DNA of 34,369 nt from Candidatus Eiseniibacteriota bacterium (GCA_029569475.1 JAKQSZ010000052.1:1-34369), one strand, 5' to 3'; counted from the first letter of the stretch, positions 26,416 through 34,369 are shown. Made by a program: numbers and translations. Notes: generated from the letters alone by a model not told the origin.

Positions 26416-27471
26416 CTAGGATCCGGCCCGGTCGCGGAGTTCGTCCAGCACCCGCTGGGTACGCCAGCCATCCTCGAAGGTGGCAGCCTCCTCCGGCGGG
26501 GGATTGCCGGCAAGCAACGCGGCCGCGAGATCCCGGGCGAAAAGCAGAAAAGCTCGCGCCCAGTCCGTGTCGGGGATGCTGAGTTCCGCCGCCGGCGGCA
26601 GTTCCTCCGGCACCTCGACCGGTTTCCAGCGCCCGCCTTCCCAGGATTCCAGCGCGCCCTGCTCCGCCACCCGCAGCGCTCCCTCTTCCCCGATCAGTTC
26701 GATGGTGTGGCGGCGCTTCGGCTCCACCATGGAGACGATGACCGCCCCCTCGACACCGCCCGGAAACGGCACCAGCGCGGCGGCATACTCGTCCGCCGTC
26801 GCCACGCGACGCGATCCGGTCGCGGGATCCAGACGTTCCCGGTGAAAAACCCCGAGTCTCCCCCGGGCCGGTCCGGTCGGTTCGCCCAGGAGCCAGCGCA
26901 GCGTGTCCACCGCGTGCGAGCCAAGAGCCCCCCAGGCTCCGCCTCCCTGGGCGGCATCCGACCACCACGACCAGGGGACTTCCGGCGACCGGCGAGAGGG
27001 CGATTCCACGGTATAAGCGGCGCGCCACGGCCGGCCGATCCAACCCTGGCGCAAGAGCTCGCGCATCCTGCGCCGCGCAGGCAGGAACCGCAACTCGTGG
27101 TCGACAAGGGCGGCCTGCCCCGGGCGCTCCCTGGCGAGGGCGGCCATCCGTTCCGCTTCGGCCGCGTTCATGGCCATCGGTTTCTCGCAGACTACATGGC
27201 AACCCGCCTCCAGGGCGTCGATAACCATGGAGGCGTGGACCAGCGGGGGTGTGACCACGAAGACCAGATCCGGTCGCACGCGATCGAGCAGCTCCCGGTG
27301 ATCGGCCTCGATCCGGGGAATCCCGAAGGCCCGCGCCGTTTCCGCGGCGCGGGGCTGGTTCGGGCTGCTCAGTCCGGCCACCTCGACGCCGTTCACCTGC
27401 CGGAGGCAGGGGAGAATGGTCGTCCGGGCGAAACCGTTTCCGAAGATGGCGGTCCGAATGGTCGATTTCAT
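26416..27471 (-). CDS. Second Gfo/Idh/MocA family oxidoreductase
   Basis: The 351-residue product begins KSTIRTAIFGNGFARTTILP, with the dinucleotide-binding loop GNGFA in place of the more usual GxGxxG. VVCEKPMA (about residues 94-101) is the EKP motif, followed by DHELRFLPARRRMREL and, in the C-terminal domain, GALGSHAVDTLRWLLGEP. Substrate is unknown. The start ATG (27471, reverse strand) follows GAGAGGAG about eight bases upstream. An upstream in-frame extension to 28035 is low-quality sequence and is rejected. It is the only gene on the minus strand and faces the first Gfo/Idh gene tail to tail; the two proteins differ clearly, so this is not a recent duplication. Confidence 0.9.
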   Translation of the reverse strand: MKSTIRTAIFGNGFARTTILPCLRQVNGVEVAGLSSPNQPRAAETARAFGIPRIEADHRELLDRVRPDLVFVVTPPLVHASMVIDALEAGCHVVCEKPMAMNAAEAERMAALARERPGQAALVDHELRFLPARRRMRELLRQGWIGRPWRAAYTVESPSRRSPEVPWSWWSDAAQGGGAWGALGSHAVDTLRWLLGEPTGPARGRLGVFHRERLDPATGSRRVATADEYAAALVPFPGGVEGAVIVSMVEPKRRHTIELIGEEGALRVAEQGALESWEGGRWKPVEVPEELPPAAELSIPDTDWARAFLLFARDLAAALLAGNPPPEEAATFEDGWRTQRVLDELRDRAGS

Positions 27472-28207
27472 GTTCCGGCTCCTCTCGGTTGTGGATCGAT
27501 ATCCGGGATCCGCAGTGGAGCCCGTGCCGGTGCTGGACGGGATTGATCCACCCGGTCGGAGCCGCCGCTGGCACGCCGCCATGCCGGGATGGCATGGTCC
27601 GTGCGAGTTGCCCCGAGCCTCCATGATGAGGCAGCGGAGCATCCTGTGTCGAAGGGGACGGATCCAAGGCGGGCTCGGTTCAGAACTCGTCTCCGACTCC
27701 GTGCCCGGGGGCGCGGCGCCCCTGACACCCGCCCCTGCGGACGCCTGGCGGGGATGCGTCGTTTCACGATCGGCACGTGTCATTCGTGTCTTGCCCTGGA
27801 AGCGTCCCGGGGCCACCATCGGATCCGAGCCGCCGGTGTCCCGCGGCTGCTGCTCCAGGTAGTCCCGCCGGACTTGCGGACGGAAGAGGCAGGCGGTGCC
27901 GAGGGCAGCAAGCGCAGAACCGGGAGCGATGGTGTGTGCCAGGCCCGTCCAGGGATTCTTCGGACTGGGCGTTTTTCGTTGCGGTTGAGGGAACAACCGG
28001 ACGCGGGCGCTGGTACCGGTGGGCGTGTCGGGCACTCGGCAAATGGCTCAGGGAGATCATCCGGGAATGCAGCCGGGCGGGAATCGATGGATTCGATCGG
28101 AAGAACCGGGACGACGTCGCGTCGACGCGGCTCGGCACGCCCGTGAAGGCCAAGCGGCTGCGGGGCGCTCCCGGGTTGTCTACCCGCATCCCGCCAGCAG
28201 GCTCACG
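27472..28207. other. 736-bp divergent intergenic region
   Basis: I see no credible gene. Open frames here lack good starts, domains and the codon pattern of the neighbours. The region must hold promoters for the minus-strand oxidoreductase and, probably, for the Tol genes, but no strong -35/-10 pair is visible. Two perfect six-base hairpins occur: GGGGCG/CGCCCC at 27708-27722 and CGGTTG/CAACCG at 27982-27999. Neither is followed by a T run. tolQ and tolR, which would be expected before tolA, are not here. Confidence 0.7.
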
Positions 28208-29068
28208 ATGAACCCGCGACCCCGCGTGTCCGGGCCGGATTCGAACTGGGGCCGATCGCGCCGTGAATGGGGTGGTGCGCGCCCGGGTTCAACCTTTCCC
28301 CGCGACCTCAGCCCCAAGAGGCTCACTCTCCGGCGGCCCTTCGCCATCGCGGCAGCCTGCCACGTGCTGGTGGCGGCCGGGTTTCTGTTCAGCGACCGGG
28401 ACAGCCTGCCGAAACTCACCACCCAACGCTCCATCCCGGTCGAACTGGTTCAGGTGCGGATCGCGCCGGTTCGCCCGATATCCTCGGCACCGCCCAGGGC
28501 CCGGGTCACGCGCGAGGAGCCTCCGGCTCCGGTGCGGAAGGCGCCGACGCCGCCCAAGCAGGACACCAAGCAGTTCAAGCCGGCGCCGGAGGGTCAATCC
28601 AACCTCAAGGTCAGCCGCAAGGAACCGAAGATCCCACCCCCCCGCAAGAAGGTGGAGCCGCCGCAGCCCACCAACAAGGTCGGCGCGGCCGAAAGCCGGC
28701 AGACCTTCCGCAGCGATCTCCCCGCGGTCGGGGAGATGCGCGGGGCGATGCAGATCTGGGCGGAGGGGACGGAACTGCCCTACTCGTACTATTTCGATGT
28801 TCTGCAGCGGAAGATCTCCAGCTACTGGGAGCCGCCGGTGGAACTCACCGACGCGCGGCCGGGCGCAGAGGTGGCCGCGGTCGTCTGGTTTCGCATCGAA
28901 CGCGACGGCCGGGTGGCCAACCGCTTTGTGGAGGAGCCCTCCGGTTTGAGTCTCTTTGACAACTCGGCGCTGCGAGCCCTGCAACTGGCTTCGCCGCTGC
29001 CGCCCCTTCCCGCCGAGTACGCGGGGGAGTATCTCGTCATCCATCTCCGATTTGTGTATAGCAGCTAG
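28208..29068 (+). CDS. TonB/TolA-like energy-transducing protein
   Basis: This is an inner-membrane protein that spans the periplasm and links a proton-driven motor to outer-membrane partners. The 286-residue product has a basic N-terminal tail (1-43), one membrane helix (about 44-61) with a His at residue 52 like that of the TonB/TolA SHLS motif (though without the Ser four residues before), a Pro/Lys/Glu-rich spacer (about 80-165), and a TonB C-terminal-like domain (about 190-286; YYFDVLQRKISSYWEPP, VVWFRIERDGRVAN, NSALRALQLASPLPPLP). Because it precedes tolB and pal it most likely acts as TolA. The SD is weak; the start is the first ATG before the helix with a sensible spacing. Confidence 0.85.
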   Translation: MNPRPRVSGPDSNWGRSRREWGGARPGSTFPRDLSPKRLTLRRPFAIAAACHVLVAAGFLFSDRDSLPKLTTQRSIPVELVQVRIAPVRPISSAPPRARVTREEPPAPVRKAPTPPKQDTKQFKPAPEGQSNLKVSRKEPKIPPPRKKVEPPQPTNKVGAAESRQTFRSDLPAVGEMRGAMQIWAEGTELPYSYYFDVLQRKISSYWEPPVELTDARPGAEVAAVVWFRIERDGRVANRFVEEPSGLSLFDNSALRALQLASPLPPLPAEYAGEYLVIHLRFVYSS

Positions 29069-29073
29069 GAGGT
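29067..29073 (+). promoter_or_regulatory. Shine-Dalgarno sequence supporting a TTG start of tolB
   Basis: AGGAGGT overlaps the stop codon of the TonB/TolA-like gene and lies three bases before TTG 29077. The next in-frame ATG (29164) has no comparable motif. Spacing is short, so the choice is likely but not certain. Confidence 0.6.
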
Positions 29074-29076
29074 CGC

Positions 29077-30513
29077 TTGGTCGCTCGTCCGCCCGCTTCC
29101 CGCACCGCCGTCCCCGGTCGCTCCGCCGAGGCTCCCCGGGCATCGGGTCCGGGCATCCCGGGGATGGCGCCGGGTCGGATTCACCGCGCTTGTCGTCACC
29201 GTCCCAGCCTCGTGCGGGCCGGTTTGCTGGGGCTTGCCGTCTTCGGAGCCGCGCTCCTCAAAGAGGGCGCCGCGCCGGCGCAGGAAGAGGCCGAACTCGT
29301 CATCACGCAGGGAAGGCTCTACAAGATCCCGATCGAGGTCGAGGACTGGGCGTACGTCGAGACCCCGCGGCGGCTCTTCGAGAAGGGGGTGACCGCCGAG
29401 GAGGTGCTGCGCCTGAACCTGGTGCGGAGCGACTTCTTCGATGTCCGGCGCCAGTCTTTCTCCATCGCGCCCGGCGGGGACTCGCTTCAGCCTCCCCGGC
29501 CGGTCAAGGCGGTGGCGGGGGGAGAAGTCAGAAAACGCGGTACAAAGGTGGAGCTCTCGGGGCGGCTGACCGACGCCACCACGGGCAAGCTGATCTTCAA
29601 CCGCACCTACCCGCTGGGCGACCCGCCGGATCGCTGGGCCGTCCACAGCTTCAGTGACGACATCGTGCTCTACCTGACCGGCGAGCGAGGCACCGCCACC
29701 ACCCGCATTGCCTACGTGGGTGACGCCACCGGCAAGAAGGAGATCTACGTGGTGGACGCGGACGGCGCCCGCGCGGAAATGGTGACGACCTTGGGCTCCA
29801 TCACGGTGTCGCCGCGCTGGTCGCCGGATGGGGAGCGGCTCGCTTTCACGACATTTGCCCGCGGACGCCCGGAACTGGTGGGATTGCGGCTCAAGGAATC
29901 CCGCACTTGGACGATATCTTCCCGTGAGGGCATGAACTCGGCCCCTTGTTGGCATCCCGATGGCCAGCACCTGGCCGCTAGCCTCTCCTTTGAGGGGAAT
30001 TCCGAGATCTACATTCTCGACGCACAAGGCAGGGAAGCCCGGAGGCTGACCCACTCGATGGCGATTGACACCTCACCGACCTTCAGCCCCGACGGGTCTC
30101 GCCTGGCTTTCACCTCCGATCGATCCGGAGAACCGCAAGTCTATGTCATGGGGGCCGATGGTACCGGGCTGTCGCGCCTGACCTATGTCGGCAAACACTG
30201 CGACTCTCCCGACTGGTCGCCCAAGGGGGACCGGATCGTCTTCGTCTCCCTCATTGACCCAAGCGTTTTCGACATCTGCACAGTCCGGCCGGACGGCACT
30301 GACCTGTGGCGGCTGACCGCGGGCAATGCCAACCACGAAAATCCTCGATGGGCCCCGGATGGCAGGCACATTGTATTCGCAAAACGTGAGCGGGGTCGGC
30401 GGAACCTATGGGTGATGGCTGCCGACGGAAGCGGTATTCGCCAGTTGACGTATGCTCGAGGAGATCAATACAATCCCGCCTGGTCTCCTCCTCTCAGTGT
30501 GTCGGGTCCGTAA
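29077..30513 (+). CDS. tolB: Tol-Pal system beta-propeller protein TolB
   Basis: TolB is a periplasmic protein that bridges TolA and Pal to keep the outer membrane attached during division. The 478-residue product has a long basic N-terminus and a hydrophobic export signal (about 48-66), an N-terminal alpha/beta domain (about 75-200; LVRSDFFDVRR, VKAVAGGEV, KVELSGRLTDATTGKLIF) and a six-bladed beta-propeller. WD-like TolB blades repeat as SPRWSPDGERLAF, TFSPDGSRLAFTSDRSG, DWSPKGDRIVF and RWAPDGRHIVFA. The order tolA-like, tolB, pal, cpoB is the standard one. Start is TTG 29077 (see the SD entry); ATG 29164 would remove 29 residues and keep the signal. Confidence 0.94.
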   Translation: MVARPPASRTAVPGRSAEAPRASGPGIPGMAPGRIHRACRHRPSLVRAGLLGLAVFGAALLKEGAAPAQEEAELVITQGRLYKIPIEVEDWAYVETPRRLFEKGVTAEEVLRLNLVRSDFFDVRRQSFSIAPGGDSLQPPRPVKAVAGGEVRKRGTKVELSGRLTDATTGKLIFNRTYPLGDPPDRWAVHSFSDDIVLYLTGERGTATTRIAYVGDATGKKEIYVVDADGARAEMVTTLGSITVSPRWSPDGERLAFTTFARGRPELVGLRLKESRTWTISSREGMNSAPCWHPDGQHLAASLSFEGNSEIYILDAQGREARRLTHSMAIDTSPTFSPDGSRLAFTSDRSGEPQVYVMGADGTGLSRLTYVGKHCDSPDWSPKGDRIVFVSLIDPSVFDICTVRPDGTDLWRLTAGNANHENPRWAPDGRHIVFAKRERGRRNLWVMAADGSGIRQLTYARGDQYNPAWSPPLSVSGP

Positions 30514-30579
30514 TGGAAGAAACGAGTGGATAGAGGCTCGTCATAGGGAAGGTTGGAGTCATTCAAGGAGGGATTTGAC

Positions 30580-31095
30580 ATGAATCGAGTGCTTCGGCAC
30601 GGGAGTATCGCAGCGTTGGTGGTCTGTGTTTTCATTGTCGCGACGGGTTGCAGCCGCAAGCCCAAGCCGGAGGTCGCTCCGCCGCCGGACACCACCGAGT
30701 CCCAGGCACCCCCGGTGACCCCGTCCGACACCGGCACCCAGATCCAGACCCCGGCTGCCCCGACGGTCGAGCTGCGGGACGTCTTTTTCGACTATGACAA
30801 GGCTGCCATTCGCGACGACGCCCGCTCCACGCTCAACGAGAACGGCAAGTCCCTCATGAACGTCAGCACAGTCTCGGTCCTGCTGGAGGGGCATTGTGAC
30901 GAGCGGGGCACGGTCGAGTACAACCTGGCCCTGGGTCAACGCCGCGCCGACTCCGTCAAGAACTACCTCGTGCAGTACGGCGTGGATGGATCGCGCATCA
31001 GCACGATCTCCTACGGGGAAGAGCGTCCGTTCGCGACCGGCAGCGATGAAGGCGCGTGGTCACAGAACCGGCGCGTCCACTTCGTCAAGCAGTAG
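30580..31095 (+). CDS. pal: Peptidoglycan-associated lipoprotein Pal
   Basis: Pal is an outer-membrane lipoprotein that binds peptidoglycan and TolB. The 171-residue product has a lipoprotein signal with the lipobox VATGC (Cys at residue 24), a Pro/Thr-rich linker (about 28-62), and a C-terminal OmpA-like domain (about 65-171). The domain has VFFDYDKAAIRDDARSTL, VLLEGHCDERGTVEYNLALG, QRRADSVKNYL and SYGEERPFA, the Pal form of the motif. AAGGAGG lies eight bases before the ATG. A small inverted repeat (ACGAG/CTCGT, 30522-30541) is present between tolB and pal; its meaning is unclear. Confidence 0.97.
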   Translation: MNRVLRHGSIAALVVCVFIVATGCSRKPKPEVAPPPDTTESQAPPVTPSDTGTQIQTPAAPTVELRDVFFDYDKAAIRDDARSTLNENGKSLMNVSTVSVLLEGHCDERGTVEYNLALGQRRADSVKNYLVQYGVDGSRISTISYGEERPFATGSDEGAWSQNRRVHFVKQ

Positions 31096-31309
31096 GCGAG
31101 TCGGAGGCAGCAGCAGTTGGGAAGCAGGTTCCGCCTGGTCGCCAAAGCCGGGCGGGCGATCGATGGACCCATCGAGCGGGGGGCGGCACAGGGTCGCCCC
31201 CGCATGTTATCCCAGGAAATCCAGACAGCCGCGCGGCGGTGGGACCTCGCAGGCCGCCCGGGACCTCGAGGGGAGATCCGCCGGCCGCCATGCGCGGCCA
31301 GGACGATCG

Positions 31310-32200
31310 ATGAACCAGAACTCCCGAATCTCGTGGTTGGGTTTGCTACCGTTGTTGTGCGGCTGCGCCCTGGCCCGCCAGCCCAGGATTGTGCAGGAGA
31401 CCGCCGCCGATGTGGAGGTCCTGCGCCAGCAGCAGGCGGCCCTTGAGGTGGAGGTCCGCGACCTGAAGGAGCAGGCGGGAGCACAGGCCGAGATCCTGCG
31501 CGGCCTCAAGGCGGAAACGTCCCTGAGCCTGGGACAGATCGACGCTCGTCTGGCGGCGATCGACGCCAAGCTGGGCGACGCGCTGGGGTCGCGCGCCGCC
31601 GCACCCTCCCGTGGACCCTCGGTCTGGAGCGCGGTTCCCCCGGGCCGGACGCCGGCCAGGTCCGATTCCCCGATCTTCGGCGAGCCCGCCGCGCCATCGA
31701 CAGCCGACTCGGGCCAGATCGCCGGCGCCGCGTCCCCGGCCGGTGAGACGGCCGCCGGAGAAGTGGCGACGCAGGACGCCGGGCGGCAGCCGGCCCCCTG
31801 GGACGGCGACCAGCCGGTGGACGGCGACAACAAGCGGTTGTACGACCATGCCTATCTTGACCTGACGCGCGGGAACTACTCGCTGGCCGTGATGGGCTTC
31901 CGCGAGTTCCTCAAGCGGGCGCCGGCCAGCGAGCTGGCCGACAACGCGCAATACTGGGTGGGCGAGGCCTTCTATGCGCAGCGCGACTTCGACCAGGCGG
32001 TGCAGGAGTTCCTCAAGGTGAAGGAGGGTTACCCCCGCGGGGACAAGCTGCCGGCCGCGTTGTTGAAGGTGGGCTACAGCTTCATCCAACTCGGGGATCG
32101 CGCTTCGGCCCGGCGCTATCTCAAGCAGGTAACCGACCAGTTCCCCAACTCCGATGAGGCCGGACTGGCCAAGAGCAAGCTGCGGGGCCTCGGGGACTGA
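31310..32200 (+). CDS. Tol-Pal coordinator CpoB/YbgF-like lipoprotein
   Basis: CpoB couples Tol-Pal with septal peptidoglycan synthesis. The 296-residue product has a short signal with a lipobox-like LCGC (Cys near residue 19), so it is probably a lipoprotein rather than a free periplasmic protein as in E. coli. A trimerising coiled coil follows (about 30-95), then an Ala/Pro-rich linker, and a C-terminal TPR region (about 175-296; YDHAYLDLTRGNYSLAVMGF, NAQYWVGEAFYAQRDFDQAV, LLKVGYSFIQLGDRASARRY). Weak SD CAGGA upstream. The 214-bp gap after pal holds no gene that I can support. Confidence 0.9.
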   Translation: MNQNSRISWLGLLPLLCGCALARQPRIVQETAADVEVLRQQQAALEVEVRDLKEQAGAQAEILRGLKAETSLSLGQIDARLAAIDAKLGDALGSRAAAPSRGPSVWSAVPPGRTPARSDSPIFGEPAAPSTADSGQIAGAASPAGETAAGEVATQDAGRQPAPWDGDQPVDGDNKRLYDHAYLDLTRGNYSLAVMGFREFLKRAPASELADNAQYWVGEAFYAQRDFDQAVQEFLKVKEGYPRGDKLPAALLKVGYSFIQLGDRASARRYLKQVTDQFPNSDEAGLAKSKLRGLGD

Positions 32201-32345
32201 CGGCTGCTCCCGGGTCTGACGCCGCGTCCTGGTGACCGCCGCCGCGGTGGCGGTTGTTCACGTGGCTCGAGGGGCCGCCCGCGGACCGCACGGCCTCTGC
32301 AGAAACAGAGTTGTCTGTCCCGGGCTTTCCACGCCGGCCCTCCCC

Positions 32346-33632
32346 ATGTTGATCATCGCCGGCCTTTCCCGGAGGGTTGAAGCGTTGACCCTCGCACGTT
32401 ATCTGGCGGCGTGTTTCCTCTTCGACGGCTCTCTCTACCTGATCCTGACCGCGGTCCCATTGCGTGCGGTCGACCTGCGGGCTAGCGCGCTGCAACTGGG
32501 CATCCTTCCCCTTCTGTCATCGGGTGTGTACGTCCTCGCCGCACTCCTCGCCGGAAGGCTCTCCGATCGCCTTCCCCGGACGGCGCTGGCGCGGGGAGGG
32601 GCGCTGCTGCGGTGCGTGGTCGCCCTCGCCATGACCGGCGCGGACTCGGTGGCCGCTCTGATGGCCTGGATGCCGGCCCTCGGCATCGCCAATGCGCTCT
32701 ATTGGCCCGCGGTCCAGGCGGCGGTTGGCCAACTTGGGCGGCCGGAGCGGCTGGCCCGCAATCTCGGCCATTTCAACGTCTCCTGGTCTTCGGGGAAGAT
32801 GCTGGGCTTCCTCGTGGGAGGGATCCTGGTGGCGCGAGGCGGCGCGGTGCCGACGCTTCTGGCGGCAGCCGCAGCCACCGCGCTTGCAGGAGTCATCCTG
32901 CCGGGCTCGCATCCGGCCCGTGGAGAGTCGGAACCAAAGCCCAAGCTCAAGGCAAAGCCAGAGCCTGAGCCCAACCCCGAGCCTGAGCCGAGACCAGAGC
33001 CCGAGCCCAAGGCCAAGCCAAGACCAGAGCCCAAGCCAATGCCAGGTCCCAAGCCAACGCCAGAGCGGGATTGCTCCCCGTCGTGGCGGTGGATTGGGTG
33101 GATTGCCAACGCCACGCTCTTCGGCATCGGGGCGACGCTGAACTTCCAGTATCCGAAGCTGATGATCAGTTTGGGCCTGACCGGCGGAGACTTCGGGATC
33201 TACCTGGGCGCTGTCTACCTCTTCCAGACCCTCTCCTTTGTCGTCCTCACACGCTGGGCGGGGTGGCACTATCGCCTCGCGCCGCTTCTGATGGTGCAGG
33301 CGATCACGTTGCTTTCGTTGGGAGCTCTGGGTTGGCTGACCAGCCGTTGGTGGATCTGGGCGACCGCGCCCGGTCTAGGCCTGGGCCTGGGGATCAGCTA
33401 CTCGAGCAGCATCTACTACACGCTGCGCGGGGGGACCCGGGCCGGGCGCGGCGCGGGCATTCACGAAGCGCTCCTGGGATCGGGGACCTTCCTTCTTCCG
33501 CTGATCGGTGGGGCCTTCGCGGACCTGACCGATAGCCTGCGCGCTCCCTATCTGCTCTGCTGCGCCGTGCTCTTGTTCGTGATGGCGGCTGAAGCGCATC
33601 TGGTTGGCCGGAGGAGAAGGAGCGGTCTGTAG
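32346..33632 (+). CDS. MFS transporter with Pro/Glu/Lys repeat in the central loop
   Basis: This is a membrane transporter of the major facilitator type; the substrate is unknown. The 428-residue product has about six helices before residue 195 and about six after residue 240. A loop-2 motif like that of MFS is present (LLAGRLSDRLPRTALARGGA, about residues 62-81), and a second half starts with WRWIGWIANATLFGIGATLN. The central loop (about 196-240) is an unusual run of PEP, PKP and PRP units (32930-33066). The start is uncertain: ATG 32346 gives a normal N-terminus but has a weak SD; GTG 32232 in the same frame would add 38 residues. It does not clearly belong to the Tol cluster. Confidence 0.85.
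   Translation: MLIIAGLSRRVEALTLARYLAACFLFDGSLYLILTAVPLRAVDLRASALQLGILPLLSSGVYVLAALLAGRLSDRLPRTALARGGALLRCVVALAMTGADSVAALMAWMPALGIANALYWPAVQAAVGQLGRPERLARNLGHFNVSWSSGKMLGFLVGGILVARGGAVPTLLAAAAATALAGVILPGSHPARGESEPKPKLKAKPEPEPNPEPEPRPEPEPKAKPRPEPKPMPGPKPTPERDCSPSWRWIGWIANATLFGIGATLNFQYPKLMISLGLTGGDFGIYLGAVYLFQTLSFVVLTRWAGWHYRLAPLLMVQAITLLSLGALGWLTSRWWIWATAPGLGLGLGISYSSSIYYTLRGGTRAGRGAGIHEALLGSGTFLLPLIGGAFADLTDSLRAPYLLCCAVLLFVMAAEAHLVGRRRRSGL
32930..33066 (+). repeat. Six-base repeat encoding a Pro/Glu/Lys-rich MFS linker
   Basis: Units close to GAGCCC, AAGCCN and AGACCA repeat with a six-base period and encode alternating Pro with Glu, Lys or Arg (PEPEPNPEPEPRPEPEP and similar). The run is in frame and about 45 residues long. 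It falls exactly at the cytoplasmic loop between the two halves of the transporter. Confidence 0.85.
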
Positions 33633-33883
33633 ATCCAAAGACCCCGGGACAGCGAGGGTATGCAGATCGACCAGGGCAACCTGCTCGGCTGGCGTCGTTG
33701 TCATGCTTCTCCCGGCTGGGTCCGCTATCAAGAACCAATCGCAGACGTATACGAGAGATCCTGACACCAGCAACGGCGTGGACCGCCTCCCGCGGGCCGT
33801 GTACTCTCTCGCCCGTCCGACCGGATGTGTGAAGCAGGCGACACCGGCCGGCGGGATGTACGACCCGATCGTGTCCTACCCGC

Positions 33884-33893
33884 AAGGAGGAGG
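33884..33893 (+). promoter_or_regulatory. Strong Shine-Dalgarno sequence for the terminal lipoprotein gene
   Basis: AAGGAGGAGG lies seven bases before ATG 33901, the best ribosome-binding site in this part of the window. The 268 bp before the gene (33633 onward) hold no other gene and no clear promoter. Confidence 0.75.
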
Positions 33894-33900
33894 TTCCCGT

Positions 33901-34369
33901 ATGAAGTGCCATATGAGCGTTCCCCTGACTTGGGTCTGTCCTTTGCTGGTGGCCCTGTCTGTGCTGTCCTGCGGTGACGACAAGAAGTGCGAGTGTGTGT
34001 TCAGCCCGGAAGGTTCAAACCTGCCGGCGGGCGCCCTCTATGGGCGCATCCTGAGTCCGCAACCCGGAACCGAGGTTACCTTGACGCAGGGAGATCCCGT
34101 CCAGACCAGCGTCATCCGGTCCGACGGCTCCTTCACCTTCAGCGGACTACAGCAAGGGTTCTACGGTCTTCTGATCGAGGCCCCGGATGGGAGCGGGCGG
34201 GTACTGGTCGACGTCCAGGTGGTTTCAAACGACTACGGTACGAACCTCGGACTTCTGGAACTGAGCGATCTGCCGCTGCCCATCATGGAGTGCCAGCCCG
34301 CCGATGGGGATACGCTCTCGACGAACGACTCTCGCATCAGGATCATCACCATGGTGCCAGTGCACGCGG
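33901..34369 (+). CDS. Lipoprotein with Ig-like/carboxypeptidase-regulatory-like domains (3' truncated by window edge)
   Basis: The frame is open to the end of the window; 156 residues are visible. The start KCHMSVPLTWVCPLLVALSV and the lipobox LSC (Cys at residue 25) indicate an exported lipoprotein. A short Cys-rich piece KKCECVF follows. Residues about 43-105 resemble a carboxypeptidase regulatory-like fold: GALYGRILSPQPGTEVTLTQ, then SDGSFTFSGLQQGFYGLLIE. From about residue 129 a second domain begins (CQPADGDTLSTNDSRIRI) that looks like an SbsA-type Ig-like domain. Function unknown; a surface or periplasmic structural role is likely. An ATG four codons further on is a less likely start. 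Confidence 0.85.
   Translation, partial: MKCHMSVPLTWVCPLLVALSVLSCGDDKKCECVFSPEGSNLPAGALYGRILSPQPGTEVTLTQGDPVQTSVIRSDGSFTFSGLQQGFYGLLIEAPDGSGRVLVDVQVVSNDYGTNLGLLELSDLPLPIMECQPADGDTLSTNDSRIRIITMVPVHA

Noticed and set aside
27590..27604. TGGCATGGTCCGTGC, similar to a sigma-54 -24/-12 promoter
   Set aside because: The GG and GC are correctly spaced, but the -12 part is weak and no enhancer site or sigma-54 activator is seen. Such partial matches are expected by chance in GC-rich DNA.
27708..27722. GC-rich hairpin as a possible terminator
   Set aside because: No T run follows on either strand, and no gene ends near it.
27589..28146. Open frames of 140-185 codons in the gap before the TonB/TolA-like gene
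   Set aside because: Translations are Arg- and Gly-rich without hydrophobic core, domain or good Shine-Dalgarno sequence; several frames are open at once because of high GC.
28232..28260. tRNA-like T-loop sequence GGATTCGAACT
   Set aside because: The T-arm pairs only partly, and no anticodon arm, D-arm or acceptor stem can be folded around it. It also lies inside the N-terminal coding part of the TonB/TolA-like gene.
33625..33644. Inverted repeat GGTCT/AGACC at the end of the MFS gene
   Set aside because: Only five base pairs, a ten-base loop and no T run; too weak for a terminator call.

Overview
The window is about 34.4 kb of GC-rich DNA (by eye, well above 60% GC, with strongly G/C-biased third codon positions). 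It comes from a flagellated, diderm (Gram-negative type) bacterium: it carries flagellar export, hook and switch genes as well as a Tol-Pal cluster and lipoproteins. FlhF/FlhG and an embedded MotE-like gene recall deltaproteobacteria, Gemmatimonadota and candidate FCB-type phyla such as Eisenbacteria or Krumholzibacteriota. That placement is an inference; no rRNA or marker gene in the window settles it.

Region 1 (1-20101, all on +) is one long, tightly packed flagellar locus: fliI (5' cut by the window edge), fliJ, a MotE-like gene, fliK, flgD, flgE, fliL, fliM, fliN, fliO, fliP, fliQ, fliR, flhB, flhA, flhF, flhG, a small membrane protein, fliA (sigma-28), a small Gln-rich protein, and a membrane-anchored protein with a DUF2802/DUF6115-like tail. 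Many junctions are start/stop overlaps, so translational coupling is likely. The locus builds the export gate and ATPase, the hook with its scaffold and length control, the switch complex, flagellar placement, and the late-gene sigma factor. motA/motB are absent where they often sit, between flgE and fliL.

Region 2 (20166-23489) encodes two soluble signalling proteins: a GAF-GGDEF diguanylate cyclase with an intact I-site, and a REC-GAF-HisKA-HATPase kinase. Region 3 (23509-27471) starts with a convincing sigma-70 promoter. It holds a polyprenyl-phosphate sugar-1-phosphate transferase and two convergent Gfo/Idh/MocA oxidoreductases, so it is a surface-glycan module.

Region 4 (28208-32200) is a Tol-Pal envelope cluster: a TonB/TolA-like spanning protein, tolB, pal and cpoB/ybgF, without tolQ or tolR. 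Region 5 holds an MFS transporter with an unusual Pro/Glu/Lys repeat in its central loop, and the start of a lipoprotein with Ig-like domains that runs off the window.

The most unusual content is repeat-driven. The fliR start region is a 20-bp array that forms overlapping 7-8 codon minicistrons. A degenerate 7-bp array lies upstream of the kinase gene. A 15-bp array follows flgD in the flgD reading frame after its stop codon. There are also in-frame repeats in FliO and in the MFS protein. I saw no insertion sequences, CRISPR arrays, rRNA or tRNA genes.
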